A stretch of DNA of 64,000 bases, taken from the NCBI GenBank assembly GCA_014621425.1, contig JAANBB010000019.1:1-64000 (forward strand), given 5' to 3'. Below are positions 44,926 to 57,866 of this stretch, in pieces. Under the pieces are notes generated by a model. It made no database searches and was not told the DNA's origin. It saw nothing but the letters and a program-made list of their open reading frames with translations. A program made the translations under genes and the position numbers. The stretch is from Cylindrodendrum hubeiense (lineage: Eukaryota > Ascomycota > Sordariomycetes > Hypocreales > Nectriaceae). Within the stretch, counting starts at the first letter, position 1. Every line of letters begins with the position of its first letter.

Positions 44926-47638
44926 ATGAGTTTGGGTTTCGGTTTCGGAGATTTTCTCGCTGTGATCCAACTTGCAAACGGTGTCCGCAGAATATTTATT
45001 AGCGCCCCTGAGCAATTCAAGAACATCTCTGACGAGTATGCGACCGCAGCTGGTACTTGAACCGATACTAACTATATCTCCTGGCAGAGTCCGCAGCCTC
45101 TCTATCGTCTTGCAGGATGTCGAGCTCATCATCGCCGAACAGGAACCTGACCTCAGTGAGAAGGCAGACCTAGAGATCATTGCAAATGGATGTCGAAATG
45201 TTCTCGAGGACTTGGAGAACACACTTTCCAAGTATTACGAATTGAGAACAGAGCCGAAGGGCTTTGGCCGAGGAATAAAGAGGGCATGGAAGAGGTTGAA
45301 GTGGGAGCCTGACGACATTACCGAGATTCGCAGTCGAATTACCTCCAACATTACACTCCTAAATGCTTTTAGCGGGAGATCTACCAGAGTTCGCGTTGTC
45401 AAGTTGTTGCAATACCAGGAGGATCGACTCCAACATGCCGTTCTCGACTGGCTTACCCCGATCGACTATGCTCCCCAACACAACACCTTCAGCAGCCAAC
45501 GGCTGGTGGGATCCGGTCAGTGGTTCCTGAACTCCGAGGAATTCAAGATTTGGATGAAAGCAGAGAAGCAGACGCTCTTCTGTCCAGGCATTCTTGGAGC
45601 TGGAAAGACTATGATTGCATCAGCCGTGGTGGACGAGGTGATCAATCAATTCGCAAACGACAATACCATCGGGATTGCATACATATACTGCGGCTCCCAG
45701 CAAAGGGATGAGCCAAAAGTTGAAGATTTTCTTGCAAGTTTGCTCAAGCAGTTTGCGGAAGGTCGGCCTTCTCTTCCAGACAGTGTGAAGTCCCTGTACG
45801 ACAAGCACAAGGACAAGCGAACCCGGCCATCTTTCGATGACATGTCCGCAACCCTCCACTTAGTGGCAGCGGAATATTCGAGACTCGTTATTGTTATCGA
45901 TGCTCTTGACGAATTCCCAGCAGCTGGCGGCCATCGAGTGAGACTGATATCTCAGCTGTTCTCACTTCAGTCCAAGTGCAAAGCGCAAATATTTGCAACG
46001 TCGAGGTTTATCAAAGAGATCACCACTAAGTTCAGTCAAACCGACACCAAAGTGATTTATGCAAGCAACGAAGATGTGCATTTATACTTGAACGCGCACA
46101 TGGGTCAGCTTCCATCATTTGTCCAGCGAAACCAGCGACTCCAGGATATGATTAAAGAAAGGATTTCAGTGGCTGTTGGTGGAATGTATGACCTCAAATG
46201 AATCAATGGAGACGTGTCATCGCTGACTTTCTACAGGTTTCTTCTAGCACGCGTTTACCTCGACTCCCTCGAGGATAAGCTTGCAGTCAGTGCTGTCCAA
46301 AAAGCGTTGGAAGAGTTCCCGAAACAGCATCAGAGACCGAGTGACGACCAAAGTTCCGCAACCCGGGAAGCCTCGACGCTGCTAAATGGGGCGTACGACC
46401 AAGCGATTCAGAGGATCAAGAATCAAAGACCGGGGTTTCTGGATCTTGCTAAGAGGGTCATGGCTTGGCTTACTTACGCGAGAAGGCCACTCACGGCGAC
46501 AGAGTTACAGCATGCGCTAGCTGTTGAAGAAGGTGCATCCGAGTTCGACAACGACATTTCATCTAGGCTAGACGAAAACAATCTTCCCCAGATTGAAGAC
46601 ATGGTCTCGGTATGCGCTGGATTGGTCGACGTCGACGATGAGAGTGGCAGAATTAGGCTGCTACATTATACGGCACAGAAGTATTTAAGGAGAGTTGGGA
46701 AAACTTGGTTCCCTGATGCGGAGACTGAGATCACGAGGACCTGCGTCACCTATCTTCTGTTCAGTGCTTTTGAAAGTGGACTTTGCTCTACGGACGACGA
46801 GTTTGAGAACCGGTTGCGCATAAACCCGTTCTACGATTACGCTGCACGTAACTGGGGGCATCATGCTCGCACTGCATTCGACCGAGGGGCAAGCTTGGAC
46901 GGAATTATTGTTGAACTCCTTGAAAACGATGTCAAGATATCCAGCTCGGTCCAGGCGATGATGGTCTTCCAAAGGTATTCACTATTCAGTCAACACATAC
47001 CAACGAACATGACTGGGGTTCACGTTGCAGCATATTTCGGTTTATTGACCCCCATTAAGGCACTACACAAGAATGGAGCCGATCTGGAATCCAGAGACAG
47101 TTACGGGCGCACACCGCTCTCCTGGGCAGCACAAAGAGACAATGTCAATATAGTCGAATGGCTCCTCGAAAACGGAGCCGATCCCAATTCCAAGGCTACT
47201 GCGACATTCATGCACGGATGCACGCCTTTGTGGTTCGCAGCTCAGAACGGCCATAAGTCTGTTGTTGAGGTATTGCTAGCAAACAAGGAAATCGAATCGG
47301 ACTCTAAGATCGTCGAGGGGCAGACGCCGTTATCTCGAGCATCCCGAAACGGGCACGAATCTGTCGTCAAGCTCTTCTTAGATAATGGCGCCAATGTCAA
47401 CTCAATTGATGACAATTGTAGAACACCGCTAAGCTTGGCTGCCAAGAATGGGCATGAGGCAGTTGTCAGGACACTCTTGGGCGCAAGTCAGGTTGATGTT
47501 AACGCGAAGGATGATGCTGGGGAGACGGCCCTCGGCTATGCCAAGAAAAATGGACATGTGGGTATCGTGCAGCTTTTGGAGGACAACAGCCGCGACGGTG
47601 GTCGTGTGGACACAAACTCGCAGGATCGGCATGATTGA
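44926..47638 (+). CDS. NACHT-ankyrin NLR-type STAND protein
   Basis: Exons 44926-45035, 45088-46185 and 46237-47638, with introns of 52 bp (GTATGC...TACTAAC...GCAG) and 51 bp; phases agree and give 869 residues. The N-terminus MSLGFGFGDFLAVIQLANG and the helical region to about 140 form an effector-side domain of a kind common in fungal NLRs. NACHT NTPase: Walker A GILGAGKT at about 204-211, Walker B LVIVIDALDEF at about 303-313, then a winged-helix-like region with LDLAKRVMAWLTYARRPLTATELQHALA. The C-terminal 200 residues hold about six ankyrin repeats (GRTPLSWAAQ, TPLWFAAQNGHKSVVEVLL, GQTPLSRASRNGHESVVKLF, and others). Fungal NLRs act in allorecognition or immunity-like sensing, with the repeats as sensor. 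The ORF is intact. Confidence 0.93.
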
Positions 47639-48362
47639 ATATCATTTCTACTAGCTCTTTACATCTATTGCAGATAATTCAGCTCGTGAAGCTTTTTGGC
47701 TTTCTTCCCTTTGACGATGTGTTGGGGTTTTCAACACTCTAAGGTTACTATCCGCGAGCAGCTCCGCGATCCAAGCAAACATCGTGTCCACTATTCAGTT
47801 TTCGGTAAGAACCATGGCTGTGCCTATGTACAAGAATGCACAGCTAGATTCGTATTCCTCATAGGTTCTAGTGCCGTTTTCTGAAATTGTTCAGAGTCAG
47901 TGGCTACATAGGGTAGGCGACATTGAGTATTTTATACGCGTGAAGTCATCTATTCGCGTGTACTGTAATTAGCGCCAGATGTTAGTGAGCATCATGGAAT
48001 TCTGCAGCCTGGTGTCTCTAGTGTCGAAATGTACGGCGTCAGACCATCCTTTGAGTTTTCTCCGTGAAAGGTTTTATGTTTCAGGATTGTGGGTATCATC
48101 CAACACACAGAGAAGGCTAACAAGGCTCAAAATGTGTTCACACTCTGCAAATATAATATTTAGTAGTCTGACCAACGTCCGTGAAGTCTACTGCTGATCT
48201 CCCAAAGGGAAAAAACCCGACACACTGTTACTGGTCCCAAAAAGTAGGTGGGAACAGCATGATTATCGAATCTGTTGCGTTTCATTTATCCAACGTACGC
48301 ATGCCTAAGTAATCATCGCACGCCATACGACCCTCCAAGATATTTATCCCTCCGCTGATACC
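47639..48362. other. Convergent intergenic region
   Basis: About 720 bases between convergent genes; short ORFs only (47696-47884, 47979-48197), no domain. Confidence 0.5.
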
Positions 48363-49983
48363 CTATGAGAACTCTGGGAATCCGTCGGGTATCTTGCCCA
48401 TCGGAACTGGCAGCCCGTCTATGTACGAGAAAATGACTCGCTTGTATCTTCGGATGGGATATGGCCCGGCTGTATTGGTAACCTGCAGCAGGACGTGGAA
48501 GTCTGGTGTGTCCAGCCCTGTTTGAGGGTTCCTTTCTCTCCTGGCGACCGTGACCTTGATCTTGCGTCCACGTGTGTAGCTAGCGAAGCCTGCCGCATTG
48601 TCCCCGAGCTTCGAGTCCGACGATGGCTCGTCAAGGGCTTCAATGTCGACCTTGGGCCCCGTACCCATGCCGTTGAAACCGTTGACGTCGCCGTAGAGCA
48701 TCCAGACGTAGTCTAGATTAGCATCCCCACCGTCCGGGCTGTCAGGGTTGTACGTGGCGCTGGCGTCAAGAACATGCGTCTCATGTGGGTTAACCTTGAG
48801 GATTAGAGGCTCCACGCCTTTGTGCCCGTTGACGTCGACGAGGGGCGGGTGCGTCGCATCAGCGAAGTTGCTTGTGAGAGTCCACTGCATGCGCGCCGCG
48901 AAATCGTCTTGAACGGCGTCTCTCCACCTCCAGATGCTAGCCCGGTGGTCACTATATTGCTTGCCATCGGTGCCGGTGACTCCATGCTCATTAACATTGT
49001 AGAAGTGGTTTTGATCGATACCGTCCTCCCAGTCCGCTTCGCCCTGCGGCCGTGTGTAGCGGCCTCCCCAGCCGCCCCAGTTAATATGATCCAGATGGCT
49101 AAGTCCATTCTGAATAAGCCAGAGGAAGGATGGCGTATCACCCTCCATACCGAACTTAACCAACGGGTACGCCTCGGCGCCGAAGTCGCCGATACGGATA
49201 TGCTCAGTTAACCACGGGTTAAGTACCTTTGTATGATCTGGCCCATTGCCGGCCCCAACATTCATGCCCAACCAGCTCGCCTGGAGGTACTCGTTCCAGC
49301 CGTGTGCAGAAACGATGAAGAAGACACCTGGGAACTTGCCACGGATCCACGCGCCGGCATCATCCTGATCCGAGATGGTGTAGACTCGGAGCTTTGCCCG
49401 CTGCTTGGCGGCCTCTTCAGCAGAAGCCGTCTCGGAAAGATGCTTCAATGCCTGGGCGAGTGTGTTGACGCCTCCCCACACAGGGACATAAAGGGGCTCC
49501 TCGGACTCTTTGAGGGCATCGAGAAGACGCTGGGCGCCCTCGCTAAGCGGTTCCTTGAACGCTTTCTTGCCGTAGACCTGTTAAAAGCGATTAGTGGGTG
49601 GTCCTATTATCAAGAAATCTCATTGCGGAGATTTCTCTCATATCCCATCACGTTTATGTATGAGTACTCACGCTCGGCCCCGAGGTCACTAGGGCGAGAA
49701 AGTGGTCGGCCGGCTGGTATTGAAAGTCGGGATGCACATGGCTGTTCAGGCGTTCGACAACCTTTCCATACGCGGTAATGATGCGCTGGAGCTCTTCTGG
49801 GTGGGTACTGGAGCGAAGCCAGGTCGAAGTGGTCGCGCAGATGCCTCGAGTATCGAATTCGTTGGCGTACAAGAGGTAGCGGACTAGCGACTGTGAGTCG
49901 TCCGGCTCATTCAGGACGTCGGTGAGGATAAAGATGCGGGGCTTGTACGCGAACGTCGCGAGGCTGGTGAGATTGGCAGACAT
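48363..49983 (-). CDS. Sde182/DUF1593-type nucleoside-hydrolase-like protein
   Basis: Two exons, 49672-49983 and 48363-49577, separated by a 94-bp phase-0 intron (GTGAGT...AACAG); 508 residues from ATG 49983 (MSANLTSLATF). The N-terminal half has the nucleoside-hydrolase-like Asp-rich start RIFILTDVLNEPDD, then FDTRGICATTSTWLR, YVPVWGGVNTLAQAL and YTISDQDDAGAWIRGKFP, followed by WGGWGGRYTRP. The C-terminal third (VNPHETHVLDAS, DLDYVWMLYGDVNG-like) is the beta-rich accessory domain seen in this family. Bacterial relatives were reported as cellulose-binding proteins; fungal roles are unclear. Cytosolic by sequence: no signal peptide at the chosen start. A leader-like ORF (MAILLHLCCMLHLY) lies just upstream at 50173 but could not be joined in phase. 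Confidence 0.88.
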
Positions 49984-51244
49984 GGCGGGCAGGCTGCTCT
50001 TCGCTTCTTGCGTAGTTTTCACCTTGACTCTGTAGATGAATGGCTTCCGAAGATGCACTCCGGAATGTTACAAGTACATCAACTCGTTTCCCCGGGACCC
50101 CGCCGGGTCTTCCGCACGCCAAAACTACGGAGTAAAGATGGAGCATGCAGCAAAGATGGAGTAAAATGGCCACCTCCCCACTGTAAAGGTCGCATTATTT
50201 GGCCCAAAGCGGAACTCCTAACCGCCCCTCGTCACCGACACCCGCGGATTGTCCTTGACGATTGCATGTCGCGCCTGAATGGGGAAAGTCTAGACACCAT
50301 CACGTCACCAGACGTTCTCTTTTCAGGGTTTCGCGCTAATTTGACCAAGCATCAGACTGTTTTTAGTCGATCATTGGTTGGCACAGACCCGACAGCCGTC
50401 ACTTCGGGTCGACGGTAGCACCTCGGGATAGGAATTCGACAAGGGACTAACCAACCAGGTCTGTTACAAAATGATGGCGCGGTCGCAACATGAATAGAAC
50501 ACCATAGGAGATAATGAAAGATGAATCAACTGGATTATGAATAAAATATTTGTCATATTAGAATACTGCTCGATTAGTGAGCATTGACTTTCCTGAAGCT
50601 GCGCGCCGAGTAACCAATTCTACGCTGGAAGCAATCCGTTGTTGGCTAGTTAATTGCCCCTACTCTGTTCATCCACACTGATTTCTCACACAAATGTAAT
50701 CGGAACAACGTTGACAAGCGCCATTAAATGGGGTTTTAATCGTTAAAAAGTCTACGGCCACATGCGAATAATAACACAAGAAAACAAACCGCACACCGAG
50801 ACAGTTCAAATGCGACTGTCGCGGCATTCATTGAACTACTGGTAATTCAGTCTATTATCCGCTTCTTCTGGAAAACGATCGTTCCGCGTCTGAGTGCTGA
50901 ATAAGGCGTCCCTGGGCCTTCAAGTGTGACATGAATACACATCTGAGCTAATACTATATTTGAATTGAACATAAGTGGTATCTTGTAATATATCTATCTA
51001 ACTGGGGGCTCCAAGCAGTCCATATATGCCAACACATGCTATCATAGGGACTGTGTTGAGGTCCTTGAGACAGGATGTCTGACATATTGAGACCGGAGAC
51101 TGGAGCCCCAAATGATCAAGGGTTTGATTGCTGTGTGAAAGGAAGGAAAAAGTGCTGTTTAATCGTATTCTCAGCTGATGATAGATGCGACACAGGAAAC
51201 TTCTTAGTACTATTGCACGCCGATAAATAGCCATAACACCGCAC
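49984..51244. other. Intergenic stretch, 1.26 kb
   Basis: Contains the promoter of the nucleoside-hydrolase-like gene and the 3' region of the DUF7703 gene, which is AT-rich. Small ORFs only. Confidence 0.5.
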
Positions 51245-52162
51245 TTATACCGACATTTGATTGCTGAGTTGGTATGTTGGACGAAAGGGAATAGTGGAGG
51301 AGGAGTTCCTTCTTTGGGTAGGCGTATATGCCACACTAGGTGATGTTGCTTCAGTTGTAGTCGACAAGATATGCGGCGTCTGGCACTCGCATGTGTATCT
51401 TTCTCTCTTGACCAGGGAGCGAAGTTGATTGAGAACAGGGAATTCAAGCTTGAGTTTGACGCTGTACACTGCACTTTTGTAGGTGGTCTGAATCACGTGT
51501 ACACCACCTAGTTCAGTGCCAATGATGCTCAAGTCCAGCAGGATCACCAGGATGTTGACGTAAATGAGTCGCTTCATGACCCGGTGGGAGCCCTTGCTAC
51601 TGTTCAAGTCCATGATCCGCAGCATCTTGCGGGCCTCCCACAAGTAGAGTCCAGAGATGGTGACTTCTTGAGCTGAGAATCCGAATAGCATAACCTTTTC
51701 GTAAATTTCGAACGGTCGGATGTATGGCTGCGGGTGGGGAGAGTTGGAGCCGAAGTTGAGGATTGTGGGAGGTATGGTGAAGATCAAGAAGCTCAGCAGG
51801 ATCATTATGAGGACCCATCTGATCTTTCTCCTGTCCTCGATAATCAAGTGAAGCCTGGAATAGAGCACAACGGCAAATCCGATGACCATAGGGACGCCCC
51901 CAAGAGTGATGATGACGATGTTGGCATAGTCGTTTCGACACAGCTGGAAGAACTGCAACACGAATCCAACGGAATGGATAACGATCCCCCACGATGCGAA
52001 GATCAAGCTCCAAAAGTAGAGGCCGGTGCGCTTGCGGAAGCGGAGAAAGATTTGCACGTTGATTTCGAAGACATTGTACACGGAGATGGCAAAGAACCCA
52101 GCAATGGTCATTGCGATGGGGAGACTGACGTCAATGCCGCCGCGATAGCCCTCGACAGCCAT
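51245..52162 (-). CDS. DUF7703-like seven-helix membrane protein
   Basis: A single-exon gene of 305 residues from ATG 52162 (MAVEGYRGGIDVSLPIAMTI); the frame continues upstream only from a non-ATG codon. Seven hydrophobic helices lie at about residues 14-35, 48-68, 80-103, 113-136, 152-174, 194-214 and 218-240, joined by short basic loops (FRKRTG, EDRRKIRW). A hydrophilic Ser/Thr-rich tail of about 60 residues follows (STTTEATSPS). The topology and motifs such as TGLYFWSLI match the fungal DUF7703 family, which resembles receptor-like seven-helix proteins in shape but has no proven function. No neighbouring partner suggests a role. Confidence 0.82.
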   Translation of the reverse strand: MAVEGYRGGIDVSLPIAMTIAGFFAISVYNVFEINVQIFLRFRKRTGLYFWSLIFASWGIVIHSVGFVLQFFQLCRNDYANIVIITLGGVPMVIGFAVVLYSRLHLIIEDRRKIRWVLIMILLSFLIFTIPPTILNFGSNSPHPQPYIRPFEIYEKVMLFGFSAQEVTISGLYLWEARKMLRIMDLNSSKGSHRVMKRLIYVNILVILLDLSIIGTELGGVHVIQTTYKSAVYSVKLKLEFPVLNQLRSLVKRERYTCECQTPHILSTTTEATSPSVAYTPTQRRNSSSTIPFRPTYQLSNQMSV

Positions 52163-55100
52163 GCTGGCTTCAGTGCTTCGTGTCAAGCTTGGGTGGTTCT
52201 GACCAGGGTTAGCTGTCCGGTTCGGCAAGTTCCGAGACTAGAGCGCGCCGTACCAAAACCCCGGATGGGCGGCAAGTTGGCACTAAGCGGAAGTGCCCTT
52301 GGGGAAAAGGCGGGGATCTGCATCTGCTTGCTGTGCCTGTCTTGGCTGCTGTGTTTGATCCAGGCTGCTCTCCGCGCGTATGTGACGGCCGATCAGACCC
52401 GCTTCGTTGCTTGCTGTGGGTGAATCAATGGTGGGCCAAGTGGTGATGGCCTCGTGCACGACCCGCGCGCCGTACCGCGTCTCTGGTGACGGTTCGTTTG
52501 TGTTGTTGGGACGCAGCGCTGTCGACGATTTCTGCGCAAACTAGGACTCGGGCGGGGTCAGAGGTGAGGGAGGCCAAGCTCGCCGTGAGGCCTTGGGCTA
52601 TAAAGCAAAGCGCTCCGGTGCGAATGACTCGTGCCGTCGGTGAGCCTATGGCGGCAAACGCCATGGTTGGCAAGGTTTGAGACAGTTGTCTCCCATGGCG
52701 CACTCGGGTCGCCGCTACCAAATGGCATATGGACTCGAGCCAGGCCGCTCCCCTGGGAGTCTGAGACCGCACGCGGCGCCCGGATCCGCCATCCGCCGGT
52801 GCTAAGGAGATGGGTGCGCTGAGGCTGGCTGGCTGGAGCCTCGTCATATTTGACTGCTTGAAACGGCTACAACGATACGAGTAATATAGTTTCGTCGCAG
52901 CATCTCACCACTGACGGTGGAAATGAGATGAAACCAATCCAGAAACCTTGAGACTTTTCTTGCTGATTCCTTGCTGATGGGCGGTCCATTCTGCGGGGTC
53001 GCAGCCATCCGCCCATACGCGGAACAGCCCTGACGCGTTGCGTGTTTGACCGACATGGGCATGAATCGTCATCGCTCGGCCGCATCGACACTGTCTTTAA
53101 TGCGAGACTAGAGGCACCTTGCCACCGCCTTCCCTGTAGCTCGGGAGCAGGGACTGAACGAAGCTGGACCGGGATGTGCGGATGCATGGTCGGGGTATGC
53201 GGAAACGTCGGGAACGGCCCAGTCGTCATTCGCGCTGCTCAACATCGCGACCCCAGAATCTGCGCCGCCGCGAACCCGCACCCGCCAGAATGGTTCCGTT
53301 ACGAACTACGCTATACTAACCTATAAATATTCCCGTGAATACCCACAAAAGCCCGGGCTTAGAGGTCGATCAATTAGCAAGCATCAACCCACCTCGTACA
53401 TATCTAGGCCATTCCTCCCTACTTCCCGATCGTAAAGAGAAGAGCATCGCTCATTGCCATCACTTTCCAATATTTTCCCATTTGTTGACAAAAACGCCAC
53501 TAGCCTCTTTCCTCAGCCACTGGTTGCAAGTATTGATTTTTTTTTACCGAGAATGTTTCCCATGAAATGACGGGGTTTACAAAAGAGCTACAGCCACAAC
53601 AAAGAGATATCAGAATGGCGACCAGCCAAGGAGAAGCCAAAGCCCATCATTTACAGTTTATACGACTGTGCCATCTCGATCCTGCGGGGTTTCGACATAG
53701 GTACCGTCAGCATGCATGTCCAGCTTCATCGACACCACGGTATCCTTCGTACCCCCTGGACCTAGCCCTTCCCGGCATACGTGTCAGCACTATCGCACTA
53801 GCGATGCCAGGGTTCAAAACGGTATTGGTTACCAGTGCGACGGTGAACCGCTCATCTCGGAAACATGGAACGCACTGTAGATTGCGATGACCTTCTGGGG
53901 CTTGCTCATAGGTACGAAGCGGCTGTCGATGTCGAAAAGGGTTGCTCGGTACGAGGCTAGCCTGTAGCAATGACATCCGGTAGTGTGGGCGGTGTGTGAT
54001 CGGTTCTCGGATAAAATGGGACGCCACTTGCACTTCTTCAAAGGTTCCTGTCCTGCAGCTCGGGCTTTGACCTCCAGCATCCCGCTTACGAATCTGGCGT
54101 GCTCTTGGCGGGGAAAACTGTTGTCACTTTATTTCCCTTCCCGCACTTTTTGCCCTATTTAGTGAGTGGAGGGAGACTAAAGCCACTATACAGATCAACA
54201 GCGTCGCACTGGGGTTACTTTTGATCTTGCCGCTACGTCCGCGTCCGAGATTGCGCGTACGCCCCCGTGTCCGATCCTTATTCTAAACATCAACTTTTTC
54301 TTGAACGGTGGGCAATGGGTGCCATCGCAATCGGCAATACCTGCATCGGCATCCTCGATCCATCCTCGTTTAGGCTTACCTTCACCGTTCAGCGGGCGCC
54401 ACCCTGTAGTATCCTCCTATGTGTAATCTCGCTTCCTGTGAGTTCGTGATTCCTGATCCGTGAGGGAAAATACGAAAAAGCAATGGCCAACATTTGGGAG
54501 TTGTACAGAGACTCCGGGAGTCTTTGGCCGTCTCGTTGAAAGGGTTTCAGGCGGCAGCTCGGCAAGAGCGGCAACATGGCTCTTTGTAGCGCAACATGGG
54601 CTGCACTGTATGCTTCAAAGGCACCAACTTTCGTCGGACTCCCATCGCCTCGGCATGTTTCTTATCCAGCGATTCGCAGGCCTTGCGTTTTGAGCTCGGG
54701 CTCTTTATTTTCTTGGGAATAATCTTTTTGGATGTCGACTTTCAAGCTGGCACTTCCCAGCTTCGACCTTGCACTAGTCAGTAATATGTTGTCATTGATG
54801 CTCATATCGCTCATGAGTATTGATCTCTCCCCCCGCCCGCTCCTCAAAGAAGTAGACTTTGACAAAAAGATTTTCTGACACGGGAGATGCGTACTCTCAG
54901 CAGCTGGAATAGTCGCGAACCATGTTCTACTTGAGACATTGAGTTCTAGAACGGTTGATGCCGTCTTTATGGCCTGATGTAGCTCGCAATTCGGGGTTTC
55001 TGTCATATCTACATAAATCGCCTCTGCAAGAAGAAGCCGTCTCCGCGAGGAGACGGAGCTGTTGTCAGGATACGAGTTGTTTGCTTTTTATTTCTATTCA

Positions 55101-55830
55101 AGCTTCCTCATTCGTGATGCAGTTTACACCCTCTTGATCTGTAAGCAGATTTTGATATCTTAGTTCCAAAGCATAGGATATGCCTGTGTTCCGTTGAAAA
55201 TACGGTCAATACAGCCCATAACTGATAGAATTCAATGGCATGTTCATCCTCATTTGTACCTCCATCCTCTCAGATGAAACAGATTGTCAATGGTAGCAAA
55301 TATATACTAGAATGCGACCTTCGCGTGGCTCGGGCTTTGCGCATTGGACGTTATGTGGACATGGCTGAGGGTCGTATAAGCAAGAATGCGCACTATGGAA
55401 GAACCCGATAGGCTTTCCGCGGCGAAGGAGCTTACGTGGACTTTTGAATAATTGTTTTTTGACAATTAAGACTGGCCTGATATCCGTCTTCGTAATTGTC
55501 GCAAGTTGGTAAGTACGCGTCAGCAGATATTGAACTCGCTTAAGAACTTCACGATATGCCACGCGGTTATTTAATTGTATCGATTGCTTCCACATGGCGG
55601 AGTAAATAAATATCTGAACCATGTCGGTATGAACATAGCTGACTACATGCATATACAAGACATGCTGTGTGTTAAATGCTCTGAGGATCTATCTCAGCGA
55701 TCTATGAGGTGCAAGTCGCGTGGGGAGACTCCTGAGGTTTCTGTGAGGAGGGAGCTTCCAGGAAGAATAGCCGAATTTGAAGATCCATGAAAGCTGATCA
55801 TGTCCCATTTGCGGAAATAGAATGAATCTG
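52163..55830. other. Gene-poor stretch, 3.7 kb
   Basis: The first kilobase is GC-rich with several overlapping ORFs on both strands and no domain, typical of chance frames. Later ORFs (53567-53890 +, 53707-54033 -, 54662-55006 -, 55287-55658 -) also lack domains. No transposon signature or terminal repeat is evident. Confidence 0.5.
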
Positions 55831-57866
55831 CTAGACTTTGGAGACTTCCTGGTTGGTGCTTCCACGCTTCTCACTATAGGCAGGAGAGGCATCCTCTGGC
55901 AACACATCACCGCCAATCCTACGACGCAAACGCCCTTGCTCATCGTGAACCGCATCCCACGCGGCAAGTTCAGAGTTGGGCACACGGACTAGGTGATGGG
56001 TGTTGGCACCGCTATCGCCGTCGACGTCGATGACCTGTGACCGGACAGTGTAGTTCCTCCACTTAGGCAGTAGGTACATCCAGAAGACATAATACAGACC
56101 GCAAACAATCATACTGAGTCGAACATAGTTAATAAAGGTGTAGGACGAATAAAAGCCAGTGGAGTGGGAAGAACTTACACGGCAATACCAACAACACAGT
56201 AGGTGGCGTACCAGAAGCTGACATCTCCTGCGTATGGTCCACCCTTGGGAGGGAACCAAGGCATGACCAGGAGATAAATCTGGACGAGGAAGTAGAAAGC
56301 TGGCACGATATACCATGCCCTGAATTCAGAAGGCGGAGTACCTGAACGCTGGCGGCGGCGTCGGACCAGGTAGAGGCCAATAGCCAACGCGACATAGAAT
56401 ATGGCGTCGGGATACGTCTTCAAACTGACAACTAAGGGAATCAAGTTAGCAGGTTAAAGAAGAAATAAGGGAATAATTATCTTTACCAAACGAGAACGCG
56501 TCACCTGCTGGAGGCGCAACGATCATGATAAAAGTGAACAACCATTTTAGAAGATACGGTCCAATCGGCGTGCCAAAGGGCCGGGTAGATACCCAAAACT
56601 TTGTGAAAGGGAGCACACCCTGTCGTCCAATCTCCCGAATCTGGCGAGACTGGCCGATCAAGACGACAAGAAGGTTGCCAAAAGAACTTAGCAGCACACA
56701 GAAATTGAGTGCTGATTCAGCTGTATCACCAAACGCTGTCTGGAAGAAAACAGCGGCGGCAATCTCTCCAGACTCTGCAAACTCCTCCTTCTTTACGGCG
56801 GCGAAGTAAGCGATGTTGCAGAGAAAGTACAGGACAAACACAATGAGGAGGGAGATGGTCGCATTTTTCTTCAATGTGGGAACGGGATTTTTAATCTCAT
56901 TGGCCACATTGAACGCGTTCTGCCACCCACTATAGGCAAAGGTGATGCTGACCATGGCGGATGAAAGGTCGTTGCCGTTGGTAGTTGTCCCTGCGAAACC
57001 ATTGCGAAAGTTGGCACCCGGATCTGGAACGCGAGAAACGTGTCCACCGAGAATCACAAACCCGGAGATGCTGATGAAGGTGAGCAGAATGAGCTTCAAG
57101 GCACCAATGACGTTCGTGGCCCAGAGCGAGTACTTGTTGTGGGAAATGACACCTGGCAGGTCAGTTCGCAGTCAACCACAAAGATTTCCATTGGGTAAGC
57201 ATACAGATAACCGCAAAAGTATATGCAGCGATGGCGACGCCCTTCATCTCCCAGTCCGAAGGCTCCCTGCCCGCAATCCGCCAAAGATAACGGGACAGAA
57301 CGATAGCGTTGCCACTGCTGAAGGAGAGAAGAACCGACTGGACGGCGTAGGCGACGGGAAAGAAGTGCCTTGGGCGCGGGTACGACTGTTCAAGCCAGAC
57401 GACTTCAGACCCACTGCGGCTAGGGTAGTAACTCGTGAACTCGAGGTAGACACCAAGACCGGCGGCGGCAAATATGAAGCCAATCACCCAGTAGACCAGG
57501 GCAAGGCCAACAGAGCCAGTGCGGCCAAGGATCGATCCAGCTGAATACCCAGAGTGAGTCGAACTCTTGAAACAAGCTGTCGTCGATTGGGAATGACTTA
57601 CGAGTCGAGAAGATACCGGTTCCGATCATCATATTCACGTTCAAGAAGATGACGGTGAGCCAATTGACATTGTATCCAAGAGGCGACTTCGACTCAACAG
57701 GAGCGCCGACAACCTCCTGGTAGCCCTTGCCACCATTGCCACCTACGGCGCGAACATACGCAAGATCTCCATCGCGAATGATAGAGGCCTCGCTGTCAGA
57801 GGTATACTCATGACCGTCGGGCGCGAGCTCCGGCCTGGTGTCAGGCTTAAGCCATGAAAAAACCAT
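55831..57866 (-). CDS. Amino-acid permease, high-affinity methionine permease (Mup1)-like
   Basis: Five exons: 57602-57866, 57205-57540, 56487-57152, 56179-56431 and 55831-56113; introns of 61, 52, 55 and 65 bp, all in consistent phase, giving 600 residues. The start is ATG 57866 (MVFSWLKPDTR). The soluble N-terminus is followed by LGYNVNWLTVIFLNVNMMIGTGIFST, the signature first helix of APC-type transporters, and about eleven further helices including TNVIGALKLILLTFISISG, SITFAYSGWQNAFNVANEIKNP and FGTPIGPYLLKW. The cytoplasmic tail ends RRRIGGDVLPEDASPAYSE. Mup1-like members import methionine or related amino acids at the plasma membrane; the exact substrate is inferred from family resemblance. 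Confidence 0.92.

Noticed and set aside
49907..50173. Leader-like ORF upstream of the nucleoside-hydrolase-like gene, considered as a signal-peptide exon
   Set aside because: No GT-AG pair joins it in phase to the downstream exon, and the gene has a good ATG at 49983.
52425..53326. GC-rich overlapping ORFs on both strands
   Set aside because: Long frames are expected by chance in GC-rich DNA; no domain, signal peptide or splice structure was found.
53707..54033. 108-codon minus-strand ORF
   Set aside because: Arg/Pro-rich composition without a domain and with an overlapping plus-strand frame; no evidence of a gene.
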